From Pseudopyrenochaeta lycopersici (taxonomy: Eukaryota; Ascomycota; Dothideomycetes; Pleosporales; Pseudopyrenochaetaceae), in assembly GCA_003313425.1 (NCBI GenBank), contig NHZP01000087.1, forward strand, positions 55,950-119,949: 64,000 nt of DNA, in the 5' to 3' direction. Both the position numbers and the translations under genes were made by a program. The notes below the pieces were generated by a model. It was not told the origin of the DNA. It saw nothing but the letters and a program-made list of their open reading frames with translations, and did not search any database. This document shows positions 37,540-48,700 of the stretch, one piece after another. How positions within the stretch are numbered: position 1 is the first letter of the stretch; each line of letters begins with the position of its first letter.

Positions 37540-38976
37540 TTATGCAGTAGTTTTCACCCACTCCCTCCTAACTTCTTCAACTACATTATACCCGTAACAC
37601 CAGTCTCTAATCCTGCGATCTGCGATCCCATACGCAGTGCCCTCGGTGCATAATTTCTTTTGACCCTGTGCTTGGCTTTCAGCAGCAGCGGATTCACCAC
37701 CATCTCTCAAATTCCTATCCCTCTGCTCCCTCTCCCTTCCAGGCGGCATCTGCAAAACATTGCCGGCGTGCAAGCTCGCATCTCGGACTAACTGCGCCCT
37801 GCTCTTCCTCACCTTCTCGAATAACTTCATTGCAAAGCCCAGGCCCGTCTCACCGTTCGTCTCCGCACTGTCACCTGGCAATCCTCGCTGCTCCAGCAAC
37901 TTAAGGCATTCAACCAACCCTGCCGCATCCTCCACTGCCATGCTCACGCCCATGGAAAGATAGAACGACATCGCGTGCGCGGCATCGCCAATGAGGACGA
38001 ACCTCCCTCTTTCACTCGTCCATTTCGGCAAAGTCTTGGCCTGATAGATAGGCCAATTCTGCACTCTGTTGTCTCGCGCATCTACCAACAGTTTCAATCT
38101 TGGATCCCAGTCGTCAAACATCTCCCCGATCTCGTCCTTGTACTGCGCCAAAGTCCAATAGCTTGTGTCAACATCATCTCGGTGTGACAGCACCATATTC
38201 AAGATCTTGCTGTTCTTAACCATATATGTCATGACTAACCCGTCGTGGCCCACCCAGCAGTTGCACTCGTGCTTCTCGACCAATCCCTTCAACTCGGGAT
38301 CCGCTTTGATCTTGTCGACCGGTGCCCAAGCGCGATATGCCGCCCAACCGGTCTTTTCCAGCCATTCTGCCGCTTCATTCCCACGGGGAGCATCGACGGC
38401 GGTTGTAACAGCGCCTCCACGTCCCGGATCCGGGCCCAGAAGCGCCCTCCTGGCAAACGACCCGATGCCGTCGCACGCAACCACCAAGTCCGCCCTCATC
38501 ACCTCTTCCTCACCCTGCCCTTCCCTCTTCTTCAGCATAACCCACCCCTCATCAAACCCATATTGCACAACTCGACATCCCAGCCTCAGCTTCACCCCCG
38601 CGCGAACAGCATGCTCGTGCAAAATCCGATGAACATCTGCACGGTGGATCACCACATAAGGGGCGCCATATTTCTCTGCAAACCCGCCAAAATCCACCCT
38701 ACCCAGCAGCTCGCCGGCGTCTCCGTCCTCATTCCCCTCAGCTCCCGTCCCCCTCCGTACATTAAATCCCCCGGGCACGGCCGCCGCCTGCAGAATGTCC
38801 GGCCCCAGTCCCCACCGCCAGAACCACCGCGTCGCGTTCGGCGTCATCTGCACGCCGGCGCCGACCTCGGCGAGTGCAGGCGCGGATTCGAGGACTGTGA
38901 CTGAGTGGCCAGCGAGAGCGAGCGCGACGGCTGCTGAGAGTCCGCCGATGCCGGCGCCGATGATGAGGATGTGCAT
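37540..38976 (-). CDS. FAD-dependent monooxygenase, salicylate hydroxylase-like
   Basis: 478 residues in one exon. Group A flavoprotein monooxygenase: it would use FAD and NAD(P)H to hydroxylate an aromatic or related small substrate; the substrate cannot be told from sequence. Visible motifs: the dinucleotide fold MHILIIGAGIGGLSAA at the very N-terminus (GxGxxG at residues 7-12, Glu30 at the end of the second strand), Arg112 in IHRADVHRIL, the DG motif VACDGIGS (167-173), and the GD motif LIGDAAHAMS (328-337) followed by MAVEDAAGLVE. No signal peptide is seen, so it is probably cytosolic. Length fits the family. Oddity: after GDAAHAMS the family usually has Pro and a Gln-Gly pair, while here it reads FYLSMGVS. 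There is a charged insert near 411-440. Codon use is GC-rich with no RIP stops, unlike everything around it. No partner genes are visible. Confidence 0.93.
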   Translation of the reverse strand: MHILIIGAGIGGLSAAVALALAGHSVTVLESAPALAEVGAGVQMTPNATRWFWRWGLGPDILQAAAVPGGFNVRRGTGAEGNEDGDAGELLGRVDFGGFAEKYGAPYVVIHRADVHRILHEHAVRAGVKLRLGCRVVQYGFDEGWVMLKKREGQGEEEVMRADLVVACDGIGSFARRALLGPDPGRGGAVTTAVDAPRGNEAAEWLEKTGWAAYRAWAPVDKIKADPELKGLVEKHECNCWVGHDGLVMTYMVKNSKILNMVLSHRDDVDTSYWTLAQYKDEIGEMFDDWDPRLKLLVDARDNRVQNWPIYQAKTLPKWTSERGRFVLIGDAAHAMSFYLSMGVSMAVEDAAGLVECLKLLEQRGLPGDSAETNGETGLGFAMKLFEKVRKSRAQLVRDASLHAGNVLQMPPGREREQRDRNLRDGGESAAAESQAQGQKKLCTEGTAYGIADRRIRDWCYGYNVVEEVRREWVKTTA

Positions 38977-39263
38977 TAGTAGTGGGTGGGAGTTAGTCGG
39001 AGAAATGGAATAATATATCGTAAGCTCGTGGGAGTGAGCTTGAGTAGTGTTCTATATCGCCGTATATGTATGGATAGTACACGTGCTCGAGCCGCCACTT
39101 ACCGAGCTTTGGCATGGCTATCCTTTGGTTCTCGCCGACTATGGGGCGCTTCCGCGGATGCACCATGCAGCAAGCCGCACCAGTGTTGGCATAATACGGA
39201 CTAGCTTGCATGCCTTCCAGGTACATTGCCTCTTACATACCGAGTTTCACCCCGTACCGTGTC
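38977..39263. other. Upstream region of the monooxygenase gene
   Basis: About 290 bp of unmutated DNA with balanced composition. The promoter of the minus-strand gene should lie here. A CACGTG is present at about 39079 and a TATA-like 'gtatatgtatgg' near 39062; neither is proven. No gene is supported. Confidence 0.4.
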
Positions 39264-39550
39264 TGTGCGCGCACGCGGTTGACAAAATTCCCCGCACTCC
39301 CAAAAGTCATCTTTTATCAGCTTAGATATCTACGCAACAACAAAAGATAATCCTGAAATTCTACTGTACATCATAGAGCATTACTTATGGTACCGTCCTA
39401 GCTTTACAGTTATTAACTAAAAGGTGTTGTTGTAGATTAATCATGCGTTGCGCAGACACCTGCATTGGTGTTCGCTCCAATCTTGGCGTGTTTTTGGTGA
39501 GATTGGACGTTTTGGCAGTGCGGCGATTTTTGTCAACCGCGTGGCGCGTA
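39264..39550. repeat. Inverted-repeat (MITE-like) element, about 290 bp
   Basis: The left arm 39264-39306 and the reverse complement of the right arm 39509-39550 match at about nine in ten positions over some 42 bp, sharing GCGGTTGACAAA and its complement TTTGTCAACCGC. The 200-bp centre has no coding sense. A short, non-coding inverted-repeat element is the simplest reading. Its right edge ends in TA at the left edge of transposon P3. Confidence 0.5.
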
Positions 39551-41600
39551 ATGCGCATGTTCGCGTGATGCGCACCCCAACCAGCTGCAACACCACGCAA
39601 GAATGAGGCTGTTGAGCCACACACACAATAGCTACTATCACGAGATAACTTGGTGGAGTACTATATAGGCCTACGCGACAAACTTTCCCACTCATACTTT
39701 TTGCGTGGAGCGATTTTGCGGCCACGGCTGTTGTATCTGGGTGGGGGTGACGGGGAGCGCTCATGAACAACGCGCCGACTACAGGCAGCTTGCACCACCA
39801 CGCTTCTGCTTCTTTCTGGGTGCTGCAACCTGTGAAGCCTTGCGCTTGTCTCTTTGGGGCAATTTCACAGCTTTTTTGGCGTCGCAAGTTTGCTTATCAC
39901 GCTCTCTTTGAGCCTTGCGTTCGGCGACATCTGCAGCCTTCACAGCCTTAAGCCGGTCTCTCTCTTCCTTCTCCCTCTCACGCCTCAGCCTATTGTCTTC
40001 CTTCTCCTTCTGCTTTAGTAGCTTTTGAGCATGCTGGAGCTCGCGTTGGGTAGCTTTTGCTGCTTCTATTTCCTCATAGCTTTGTTGTGCATCCATTCGT
40101 TCATCTGCCGCTTTGATGAAGGACTCCACCACTTTGCTCCACCATGCCACTCAATATTGTGAGCGTACAAAGGCAACACTCTCTGTTTGTCCTTCATCTT
40201 CTTCTTCTCAGTTAGAGCCTCCTGCGCGCCCTCAAGCTGTTGTTGGAGTATCTGATTCTGCACTGCAAGGTGGTGGATGTACTGCGCTAGAGCATCAGCA
40301 GCTATAGCGTCATCCCCCTTTGTTGCTGAGCGAAGTAGTGACTTAGCTTTAAGCCAGAATAGCTCTCTAGATAAAGAAGAGAGTGCTGTTTACTCTAGAG
40401 GTGTTGCAGCAGTCTCTAGTGTTGCCGTTCTAAACCTATTAAGGATAACGTTAGCGTTAGGTAGATGTATACCTGTAGCGGAGAAGGCCTTCAATACTAA
40501 CGTTTCTATAAAAGTATTCACCTATGCCTTCTAGAATAGAGAGAAGAAGTCGCTCTTCTTTATAGGAACCTATCCTTAGGTTCTCTAAGTGCGAAGGTTA
40601 AGCTCCTTAGTGTAGTTTTGTGCGAGAGGCTTAAAGCAGACTACGTCAAGCGGCTGCAGTGTGTAGGTAGCGTGTGGGGGGAAGATCATCAGGAGAATCT
40701 TGTTATTAACGCAGTATGTGATAAACTCCCTTGTTACATAGCTGCCATAGCCGTCAATAATAAGTAGTCGCCACTTTCTCCGAGCTGTAGGCTTAGTGTA
40801 GCGATCAAACACCTACTCAAGCCACGTCAATCCAAGATCGTTGTTCGTCCAGCCATTAGGCGATGTAGTGAAGTAGACTGAGTGCTTCTTTAGGTCTATT
40901 TCACCCACCCAGCTTGCCTGTACAGCTCTCCCCGTCGCCGCGTAGATGATGCCTAGGGGAAGAGCTGTACCGTCCGCGCAAATAGCTGCTAACAGGGTCA
41001 CCTACTCCCGATTGCTATCGTGGAGAGACTGCCTGAACTGCTTCCTGCTGTACAGCGGCTTATTAAAGATCCTTTTTAACCTACTAGTCACTCCAATTGC
41101 GAAGCCTTTCTCATCCATATTGTACGTGTGCGCAGGCTCTACGTCATACTAGGCCATCTTCTGGTGCAGAAGCTCGAAGTAGAGGTAGTACTTTTCACCA
41201 GAATCGGCCTTATGGCGTCCAGCTTCCATAGGTGTGGTCCAGGCAGTGATAAGGGTGTCTTTATTACGATTAAGGAAGCTTGTAACACAGCTATCGGCAG
41301 GCTCTCTTCCAACAATTGGGGTTGCAAAATTCTTGATCATCTGCCTTGTAGGCATAAGGTGTTGTTCTGTGAGCCCTTTAATGTATTATACAAGCTCTGC
41401 CTCATCGCGTAGGTGCATTAGTCGTTAATTCAGTGCCTTAACTTCATGCGACGCGGTTTCGCCTTTGTGTTGACGCGTCAAAGTTGAGCGCCAACAACTA
41501 TGTTTTTCAGCAAGCTTTTAGTATGTACTCAGCTGAGCTGGCAATACCTTCACGGGCGGCGGGATGTTGTGTAGCAGTCACCATCCTGTGAGTCCCTGAA
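39551..41600 (-). mobile_element. pogo/Fot1-type element P3 (left end probable, right end not found)
   Basis: Contains a transposase gene on the minus strand. To its left, after TA at 39549-39550, ATGCGCA occurs twice with a 17-bp period and is followed by CACCCC. That is the same architecture as the proven ends of P1, P4 and P5, so 39551 is probably the left terminus. No inverted partner was found up to 41797, so the right end is lost or lies in mutated DNA. Confidence 0.55.
39779..41590 (-). pseudogene. pogo/Fot1-like DDE transposase of P3, a few inactivating stops
   Basis: Roughly 600 codons. N-terminal segment with VKVLPAQLST and YNIKGLTEQHLMPTRQMIKN (CENP-B-type DNA-binding region, about 41340-41560). 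Catalytic region with TYNMDEKGFAIGV (first Asp), EWVTLLAAICADGTALPLG, GWTNNDLGLTWLE, WRLLIIDGYGSYV (second Asp) and FPPHATYTLQPLDVVCFKPL (about 40585-41120). The tail carries EWHGGAKWWSPSSKRQMNEW and a Lys/Glu/Arg coiled coil ending RKKQKRGGASCL at 39779. The catalytic Asp residues are intact. The few stops (for example between TWLE and VFDRYT, and near 40560) are TAG/TAA/TGA of likely RIP origin. The initiator is uncertain because a TGA precedes VKVLPAQL in frame. Confidence 0.82.
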
Positions 41601-41797
41601 AATAGATTGAACTTAATCTGCGCAGTTTTCTATTCAGGCTCCTTTGCTTTTCAGACTATTCTATTATTAGTAACGTTAGCTATATATAGCGCCGTCTTAG
41701 GATCCGAAAGAGGTTATCGCAATGTTAAAAGCTATTCTATAATGTTAGGAGGCTAGACTAAACGTGCTTTGCTAGACTATTTCTAGAGGATCTCCTA
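41601..41797. other. Unassigned spacer
   Basis: About 200 bp of moderately RIPed DNA up to the TA target of P5. No feature was recognised. Confidence 0.4.
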
Positions 41798-43924
41798 CCG
41801 AGGTGGACGGCGTAACGAGCCAGACGGCGTAACGAGCCACCCCTCCTCAACAACAACAAAACTTCAACAAGCGATACCTTCACCAATATAAGCTCAATCG
41901 AGGCTGCAATTGCAGCTATAGAATCGCTGAAGCCTAGAGAAAAATTTAGTTATCAAGAAATTGCAAAAAAGTATTGCTGTAACCGTACAACGCTCGCGCG
42001 GAGACACTAAGGAGTATCAGGCTCACGCAACACCAAGGCAGAAAATCAACAAGCTCTCCACCCCTATCAAGAGCAGAAGCTCCTACACTACATTAAACAC
42101 CTTACAGAGCAAGGCTTACCCCCTACTAGGCCTATAATACAACACTTTAGCTCACAGATTGCAAAAAAAGAGCTTAGCGTACACTGGGTTAATCGCTATA
42201 TCAAGAATCACACGGTTAAGCTCATCTTAAATTGGGTAACTAGGATCAATCAATCGCGCCACCAAGCTAATTCAGGGGCAAAGTACACCCTCTACTTTAA
42301 TCTCCTGCGTAATAAGATTAGCTAATATAACGTTAAGTCTCGCAATACATACAATATAGATAAGAAAGGCTTTATGCTAGGAGTAGTTACTAGGTCAAAG
42401 TGGGTGTTTAGTAGGAGGCTATATAAGGAGCGTAAGATTAAAGCTTACATCTAGGATAGTAGTTAAGAGTAGATAACGCTGCTAGCCTGCGTATGCGCTA
42501 ATAGATCTGCCCTTAAGCCTGCCCTTATATATCAATCAGCCTCAAGCTTAATTCAAGACTCGTGGTTGCAGGCCTGCGATCCTAAGTCTCATCAAGTCTT
42601 TTTCAGCTCCTCAACCTTAGGATAGACCAACAATAATATAGGCCTAGCATAGCTTAAACAGGTGTTTAATCGCAGGATAAAGGCAAAGGCGCACTCCTCC
42701 TATAGGCTCCTTATCCTTAATAGCCACAGATCTCACCTTACAATAGATTTTATTAAGTACTGCAATCAAAACAAGATCCTCCTTGCAGTGTATCCTCCTC
42801 ACTCAACTTACACGCTTCAACCACTAGATGTTATTATGTTTAAGCCTCTCTTAATAGCTTACTTAAATCAGATCTCAGCCTTTATAGAGAGGTACTAAGG
42901 GCTTACTTTAATAAGTAAAAGAGACTTTTTTCTACTGTTTATAGCAGCCTAGGAGGACTCCTTTAAGGAATTAACTATCCTTAAGGTGTTTAAAGCTACT
43001 AGCCTATCACCTTTTAATCCTCAGGTAATACTTAAGAGATTTAGCCTTATTAAGGCTCCTAAGGTAATTTTAAGTGATAGTAACTCCTCAGCTTTGAGCG
43101 CCTCAAACTAGAGGAAAACTAAGGGCCTACTACGCCAGGTTGTCAAGGATAGACAAGATCCACGAGCTCAAAAGCTGAGCCAGGCCTTCCACTCAATCTC
43201 AGTTCAGAAAACGCTGCTTAAACACGAGGCTTAAGGCCTTAGAGAGGCTCTTATTAATAAGAGGCGACGTAGGAAGCGAGGCAAGGTCCTACCATTAGAG
43301 CAGCCTGAGGAGTACCATAGTGGTGCTGTATTCTAGTCTCTAAGGAAGGTAAAGGAAGCACGTAACTGTCTACAGCAGCAGGAGCTTAAGGAGGAGCAAA
43401 AACGACTCTAAAAAATTAAAGCAACTAAGCTCCGTGAGGCAAGGAAGCAGTCTAAGGCTAAGGCAAAGGAGATTAGGCGTACTGCGAGGGTTGCAGCTAA
43501 GTTATTGAGAGAGAAGGAGAGAGCTTAAAAGGCTGAGGATCAAGCCTCTCGAGCAGCTGCTCGTAGGACTCAAAAACGACTTCAAAACGCTCTTAAAATT
43601 ACCCAAAAGGGGAACAAGATGAGGCTTAAGGCTGCTACTCAAGCAATCTCAAAAAATAGAGAGGTTGCGCAGCCTGGAGATAGTGGAGGGTCTGCACAAG
43701 GCGCAGAGGGCGCTCTACCTGCTCGCTCACGACGCAGCAGGGAAATCAACCCTCCAATTAGATTTGAGTAGCTATATATATTTGCACAGGCCCCTAGGCC
43801 CCAACACCAAAAAATATCGCGTTAATAGCTATTTTGTGAGGCTCAATAGCCTCAAGTTGTGGTGTTGATTTTGGTGGTTGGGTGGCTCGTTACGCCGTCT
43901 GGCTCGTTACGCCGTCCACCTCGG
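41798..43924 (+). mobile_element. pogo/Fot1-type DNA transposon P5, complete with terminal repeats
   Basis: 2,127 bp between TA dinucleotides (41796-41797 and 43925-43926). The terminal inverted repeats are about 46 bp, starting CCGAGGTGGACGGCGTAACG. GACGGCGTAACGAGCCA is repeated twice in tandem (17-bp period) at each end. It holds one transposase frame on the plus strand. Mutation is light apart from scattered RIP-type stops. Confidence 0.93.
41885..43770 (+). pseudogene. pogo/Fot1-like transposase of P5, RIP-inactivated
   Basis: About 630 codons. N-terminal helix-turn-helix ISSIEAAIAAIESLKPREKF...NRTTLARRH, then LTEQGLPPTRPIIQHF (CENP-B-type domain). Catalytic part: TYNIDKKGFMLGV (the Glu after the first Asp reads Lys), ITLLACVCANRSAL, FNRRIKAKAHSSYRLLILNS (second catalytic Asp reads Asn), YPPHSTYTLQPLDVIMFKPL (about 42780-42845). 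Tail: PEEYHSGAVF and SLRKVKEARN, then a long Lys/Arg/Glu coiled coil ending about 43770. Stops such as those before GVSGS and after NLLRNKIS are former Gln/Trp codons. Related to P3 but with different ends. Confidence 0.82.
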
Positions 43925-43926
43925 TA

Positions 43927-44330
43927 CGCTTCTCTCTAATACGTTAGTAGCTTAACTTTATTACTAGTAAGAAGATTGTTTAATATCCGCATAAGCTAGC
44001 TTACAACGGGTAGTAAAGGAGTCTTACTAGAGTATTTAGATCTGCCAGCAACTACGCATCTCTAGACACGAGCCTATTAAAGCGAGAGTCTCTAGACGTT
44101 AAGAGCGTTACAGTAAAATGTGAGCGAATAATAAGTGAGGAGTTTATTAGTGGGGAGGGTGCACTACTCGCAGAACGTGATTCGCATGCGGACTTAACGT
44201 TCTTTTTATTCTTTCCCTGTATAAGATAGTTACATAAGATAGTTACGCTTCAAGCTATTCCTTAATAAAGTGGTGCTGACGACAAAGTCTTGTTTGCTCG
44301 TCGCTACTCAGCATCGGCATCGGCACCACT
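43927..44330. other. Unassigned repeat-like DNA
   Basis: Moderately RIPed to about 44100, then less mutated. No gene was recognised. A TGTGAGCGAATAATAAG start at about 44118 and a TATA-like 'cctgtataagatag' at 44217 recall an LTR, but no partner copy is present. Confidence 0.35.
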
Positions 44331-44410
44331 TCGCACCGCTCAGCGCCACTCAGCACTACTCAACACTACTCACCACCACTCACTACTACTTACCACTACT
44401 CAGCATTATA
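44331..44410. repeat. CACTACT-type low-complexity tract
   Basis: Imperfect repeats of CACTCAGCACTACT/CACCACCACT. Open frames across it are artefacts. Confidence 0.7.
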
Positions 44411-45013
44411 TTCATCATACTAACGCCATTAAAGGTCGTCTTGTCTCAAGCAGTCTAATTCTTAGTAACTATGTCCTTCATTACTAAGGTAGTATCTCGC
44501 AGCATTAGGCCATGTGACTCGCGGTAACAAAGTACGTGTAGCGTATGTGAAACAACACTTAGAGAGTAATTAAGGGGCATACATTAGCGGTAGCTAATAT
44601 CTGTAGGGAGGTTGCAGTAGATATTGTAAGTTTCCTAACGTTACCTCTATTAATAATATTTTACGCGATATTTTTATTTAAGCTTATTTACTTAGTAGTA
44701 TATAAATAAAACTTATAGATCATAGTAAACAGTTGTAGAACATTAGCTAGAAATAATAGCGTTATAGATTTATAGGTAAAATTAGTTGTCTTATCACTTC
44801 TAAACGTTAACAGTGCTTAGATACTAACACCTGAACTAAGGTCGAAAAGTCCTAAGACTCTCTCTATCTGATTAAAAATAAGCAAGATAAATCTAGGATA
44901 TACTGCTTAACTAGCGCAAATACCTCTTCGCATAGACAGGATTAAGCTAACAAAATAGCTCTTCCTTCCTTCCCCTATCCTCCTAAGAGCTATTACCCCT
45001 CCTCCTTAGGTAA
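44411..45013. other. Unassigned DNA left of giant element B
   Basis: About 600 bp, AT-rich towards the right, with mild RIP signature. No gene was recognised. It ends in the GTAA that is duplicated on the other side of B. Confidence 0.4.
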
Positions 45014-45385
45014 TGTGGAGTTAACAAGGTGGTTCGGCACAATCCCGCAGTTCTGGTGTTGTGAATGAGAGGTAACGTTGGAATCCAAGCGTGCGTAAAT
45101 AACAGGAGCAGCCCTGCCTGTGCAGTCTGCTAGAAACGAAGGTAAGTATGGAGCCTGATTAAAAGTAATAAACAAAATGGTCTGAAATCTTATTGAATTG
45201 ACGTAACTAATGCACTAGCTACTTTGCAAAATCTCAGTTTTGAAGTGAATTCTCGTAGTGTGTGGTGCATGGTTTTTGGTGCATGACGTTGAGATCTCTC
45301 GCATCTCCAAGTCTTATCATCAAATCTCGCTGACAAAGGAAACCCATCATCACCTGATTGCCCAGGTACCCTGTGCAACGGCACA
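45014..45385 (-). repeat. 3' LTR of B
   Basis: 372 bp. It differs from the other LTR at about 45038 (C against T) and about 45078 (C against T). A short open frame in it (45190-45384) is also present in the other LTR and is not a gene. Confidence 0.95.
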
Positions 45386-45397
45386 AACCTCCCCTAC
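45386..45397 (-). other. Polypurine tract of B
   Basis: The minus strand reads GTAGGGGAGGTT directly before the LTR; it confirms orientation. Confidence 0.75.
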
Positions 45398-45490
45398 TTC
45401 GAGCTCAGTCCCATTGAGCTCACAACTCCTGCTTATTGTTCCTTCTCCTCGCAAGTAGAACTACTAGCAGGAGGAGAAGAGAACTGGGAA

Positions 45491-45525
45491 AAGGAAAGAA
45501 AGAAAGAAAGAAAGAAAGAAAGAAA
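45491..45525. repeat. (AAAG)n microsatellite
   Basis: About eight perfect tetranucleotide units in the 3' untranslated part of B; CTTT-rich remnants sit at the matching place in copy A (about 12420-12470). Confidence 0.9.
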
Positions 45526-45768
45526 TTGTTGCCCCACGAACAAAGGGAAGGCAGCATAAGCTGTATTTCTGCAGGAGGAGCAGTCCTCGTGATCGTGCAG
45601 GTTCCTTTATGAACTCTCGCACTTCATCGTTAAATCTCCTAAAGACAGTAGGAAAAACAAAAGAAAATACGCCTTAACCTTACTGTTGAAGACGCTAGTA
45701 AGTATGCTATCGTCCTAGTATCCCTTAAACGACCTGGAGGCACTCAGCCAATTAGAGTCTGTCAAGCC

Positions 45769-48700
45769 TTACTTCTTCTTCTTAATCTCCTTAATCCTCT
45801 TGCTGCGACGAGGAGTCTGCGATGGTGCATGCAGATTTGACGCGCTTATGTTAGGTTGCGCTTGCCTAGGACGAGAAGGCGCAGGAGGAGGTCCCATAGG
45901 TGACTGACCAGGCGAATATTGACCCAGCGCCTGTTGCTGCGATAACGACCTTCGTGAACTGGCATGAGTTGAAGTCTGTGGAGACTCAGTAGCGCTTCGG
46001 ATGGACAGGCGCCTCGGTTTCTCCTCCCTGTCCAGCATCCTAGCAGCCTTACCATCAGGATTATTAGAAAGCTCCTCAAGAACCTTGTCTAGGGCAGTGC
46101 GTTGTTCAACCTGCCTATCGTGCTTCTACTACTCAGCTTCCTGAGCTGGATTTATACCTTTATTTAAGAAGAACGACCTGTTAGGTACGCTAAGGTCTTT
46201 GTCTTCTCTAAAAGTAAGCTTCTTATAATGCTGGCAGACAACCTAATGCTCTTTAATTATCTTTACTGTAGCCTTCCTAGTATCCTTAATAAATTGACAG
46301 ATTAAACTAGGGTTAGGCTGATCCGTGAACAAGTTAGTTAGTTCCTCTAAAACTAGCGGAGAATCCTATCTTAGCTAACAGTTCACAGCCTTAGCAATAT
46401 TTGACGAGTACACTGGTATAATATCTCTAGGAAAGGCCTACTTGACGCCGCTATAGTGATTTGAGTGTCCAGACGGTGACTTTGGCGCGGCAGTTAAGCT
46501 TTGAAAGGCAGCAGCGAGCTCTTGATAGGAGCCTATCTCAGGAATCTCTATCGTAGTTATGTCCTCTTCCACCTTAACAAACTAAGGCAAGATAGTTTAT
46601 CGTTGCTTAGTTGCAGGCCTAGTAGATCCATGAGGCAGCCTAGGATTAGAGATGCGGACGTGACCAGCCTTGCAAGGCTGACTGAACCATTCAACGTTAG
46701 GGAATTTCGCACTGCAACTCTCTGGCTAGTCCCTCTTATCGTCCCATCCCTTAATGTAACTAGTGGAGTTCTTGAGTCCTGAGTTTTCTTGCCAGTTCTG
46801 GTACTTGTGGATGATATTATGAAAGCCACGTAGTATCTGCGTGTAGTTGTCTTTGTCTTTATCGTCAAAAGAGACGCTTCCTTAGATAATGTCTACGCCT
46901 CTGCCTAAGTATACAGCCTTAGAGATGTTTAAGTTAACGTAATAGAAGTAAGTCCTATTCCTAGGCTTAGTGTATTTTGTGTAGTAAGGGTAGGAAATTA
47001 GGTTAGGCTCTTTTCGTAAGACTGCGTACAGCAGCTAGTATTTAACGTTACCTCGCATAAGCTGCTGTATTAACGAATGATACATTACCTGACACTAGCT
47101 AAGGTTGCTTTTGCTATTAATTAGCCGCGTGTGGTAGAGGTATATGTTAAAACTTTGATTAAGGATTGAGACTAGCTTAGGATCCTTAAAAATCTAGCTG
47201 AAGGCGTTGTAGGTAATGCTGCTGTATTCCTTGAATGCTTTAACATATACTCCCTAATTAAGAGCCTTAGCAACTTCGTCCTAGTTAATTTGGACTTAAA
47301 CTTTTACTAGGCGATAACGATAGCTCTTTAGGTCTTGATGCGTATAGTCTCCTTGAAACAGGGCTGAGAACAGAACTTAAGTTACTGGGTCCGATTGAAG
47401 CTGACCCTACCTATCCTGACGATAGTATAGTATCTTAAGCAGCTGAACTGTGTTTAAAATACTAAGGCTTTGAGTAAGCAGGCCTATCTTGCTAGCTACG
47501 TAACGGTAATGTTGCTAGCACACCCTGCGATAGTTGAATACCTGACTACCCTGCCTATCCTTAAGAGTGCTGAAATTCACACACTCTCAATACCAGGTAT
47601 TAATCAGCTGGACGCGCTTACTACTATTCAACTTCCTAGACGTGAGCAACGCGGTTATCTTGACTAGAGCAGACTGTTTGTTTATATAGTTGCATCCCTT
47701 GCATAATTTTACTGCGATGCTAGTTTTAAGCGAGATGTCTTCTTTAATTGAGTTTTAAACGTTAATACTGTTGTTAAGTGTTGCTAACAGTATTTCTAAC
47801 TTATCGCGTAACTGCCTTACTAACTCTAAGTCTCTTACGCGAATCTTATCTGGAGCGAGAGGCTGCGTAGAGGGAAATCTCTAACGCTGCCTAAGACGGA
47901 ATTTCTCTTAAAGGGCCTCTACTGCCTTAACTTGTTGTTAAGTGCGCCTGTTTCCTCTTAAACGTCGTTCTTCTGGCTAGATTTCTTAAATGCTTTTAGC
48001 TGTAACAGACAGCCTGTCTGTTTAAGGCTCTTCTAGCTTCTCTAGCTTATTCTAGATATCGCTTCTAAATTCTTTGCTTGTGCGTTAATAACTAAGACTA
48101 GAAGGCTTAATAACTTACGTGCGCCCTCTAATATTTAATAAAGTGGCGGGGCTTTGGCTTCTAGCATGTTTAGAGGCAGTTATCGCTAAGGCTGTTGTCT
48201 AGACGCCAGCCTTAGTCGCAGAATTGTTTTTGCTATTGCTAGCAGCAGGAAGAAGTAACTTAGTCTGCTTATGATACCTGAAATAATTCTCCTGCAGCTA
48301 CTTAGGTAGAATAGGCATATTTAGAGGAAGCTTTGTCCCTGCATGTAATTACTTTCTATACTATTTGATTACCTTTATCTAGAATATCTAGTTAAGGTAC
48401 CCTTGTCTAGAGCGCGTGTCTATATTGTTAGCTGTGATCTTAGAGGCAGGTATCTTGTGCTTATTAATGATGCTACGCAATTTGGCGTTGCTGTCCTTAT
48501 AATACTTCTTTATCTAAGCAGGTATGTTAGCTATCTGCTAACGTACTTCTTCCTAGTTAGTGATGTTAATAAATCTATCCTGCCTCCTCCTCGCAGATTA
48601 TTGTTGATAGTAAAGAGCTGTATTAAGGAAGGGAGCGAGGTTGTCTAGCGAGATCCTGCGCAGTAACTATTGGACTGCTGTCACGCTAGAGTGCGAGTAC

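Noticed and set aside
38165..38904. Plus-strand open frames opposite the monooxygenase gene
   Set aside because: They lie antisense to a gene with clear motifs and high GC; shadows.
39441..39887. Minus-strand open frame left of the P3 transposase end
   Set aside because: Overlaps the transposase C-terminus in another frame and the inverted-repeat element; no recognisable feature.
44118..44540. Possible Copia-type solo LTR
   Set aside because: TG start and TATA-like box only; no partner copy, no clear CA end, no target duplication.
45190..45384. 64-residue open frame repeated identically at 57829-58023
   Set aside because: It lies in the LTRs of B; the repetition reflects the LTR pair and not a gene family.
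46501..46868. Open frames on the plus strand and in another minus frame across the oxygenase-like region of B
   Set aside because: Shadows of the third ORF, whose frame is supported by homology to copies A and C.
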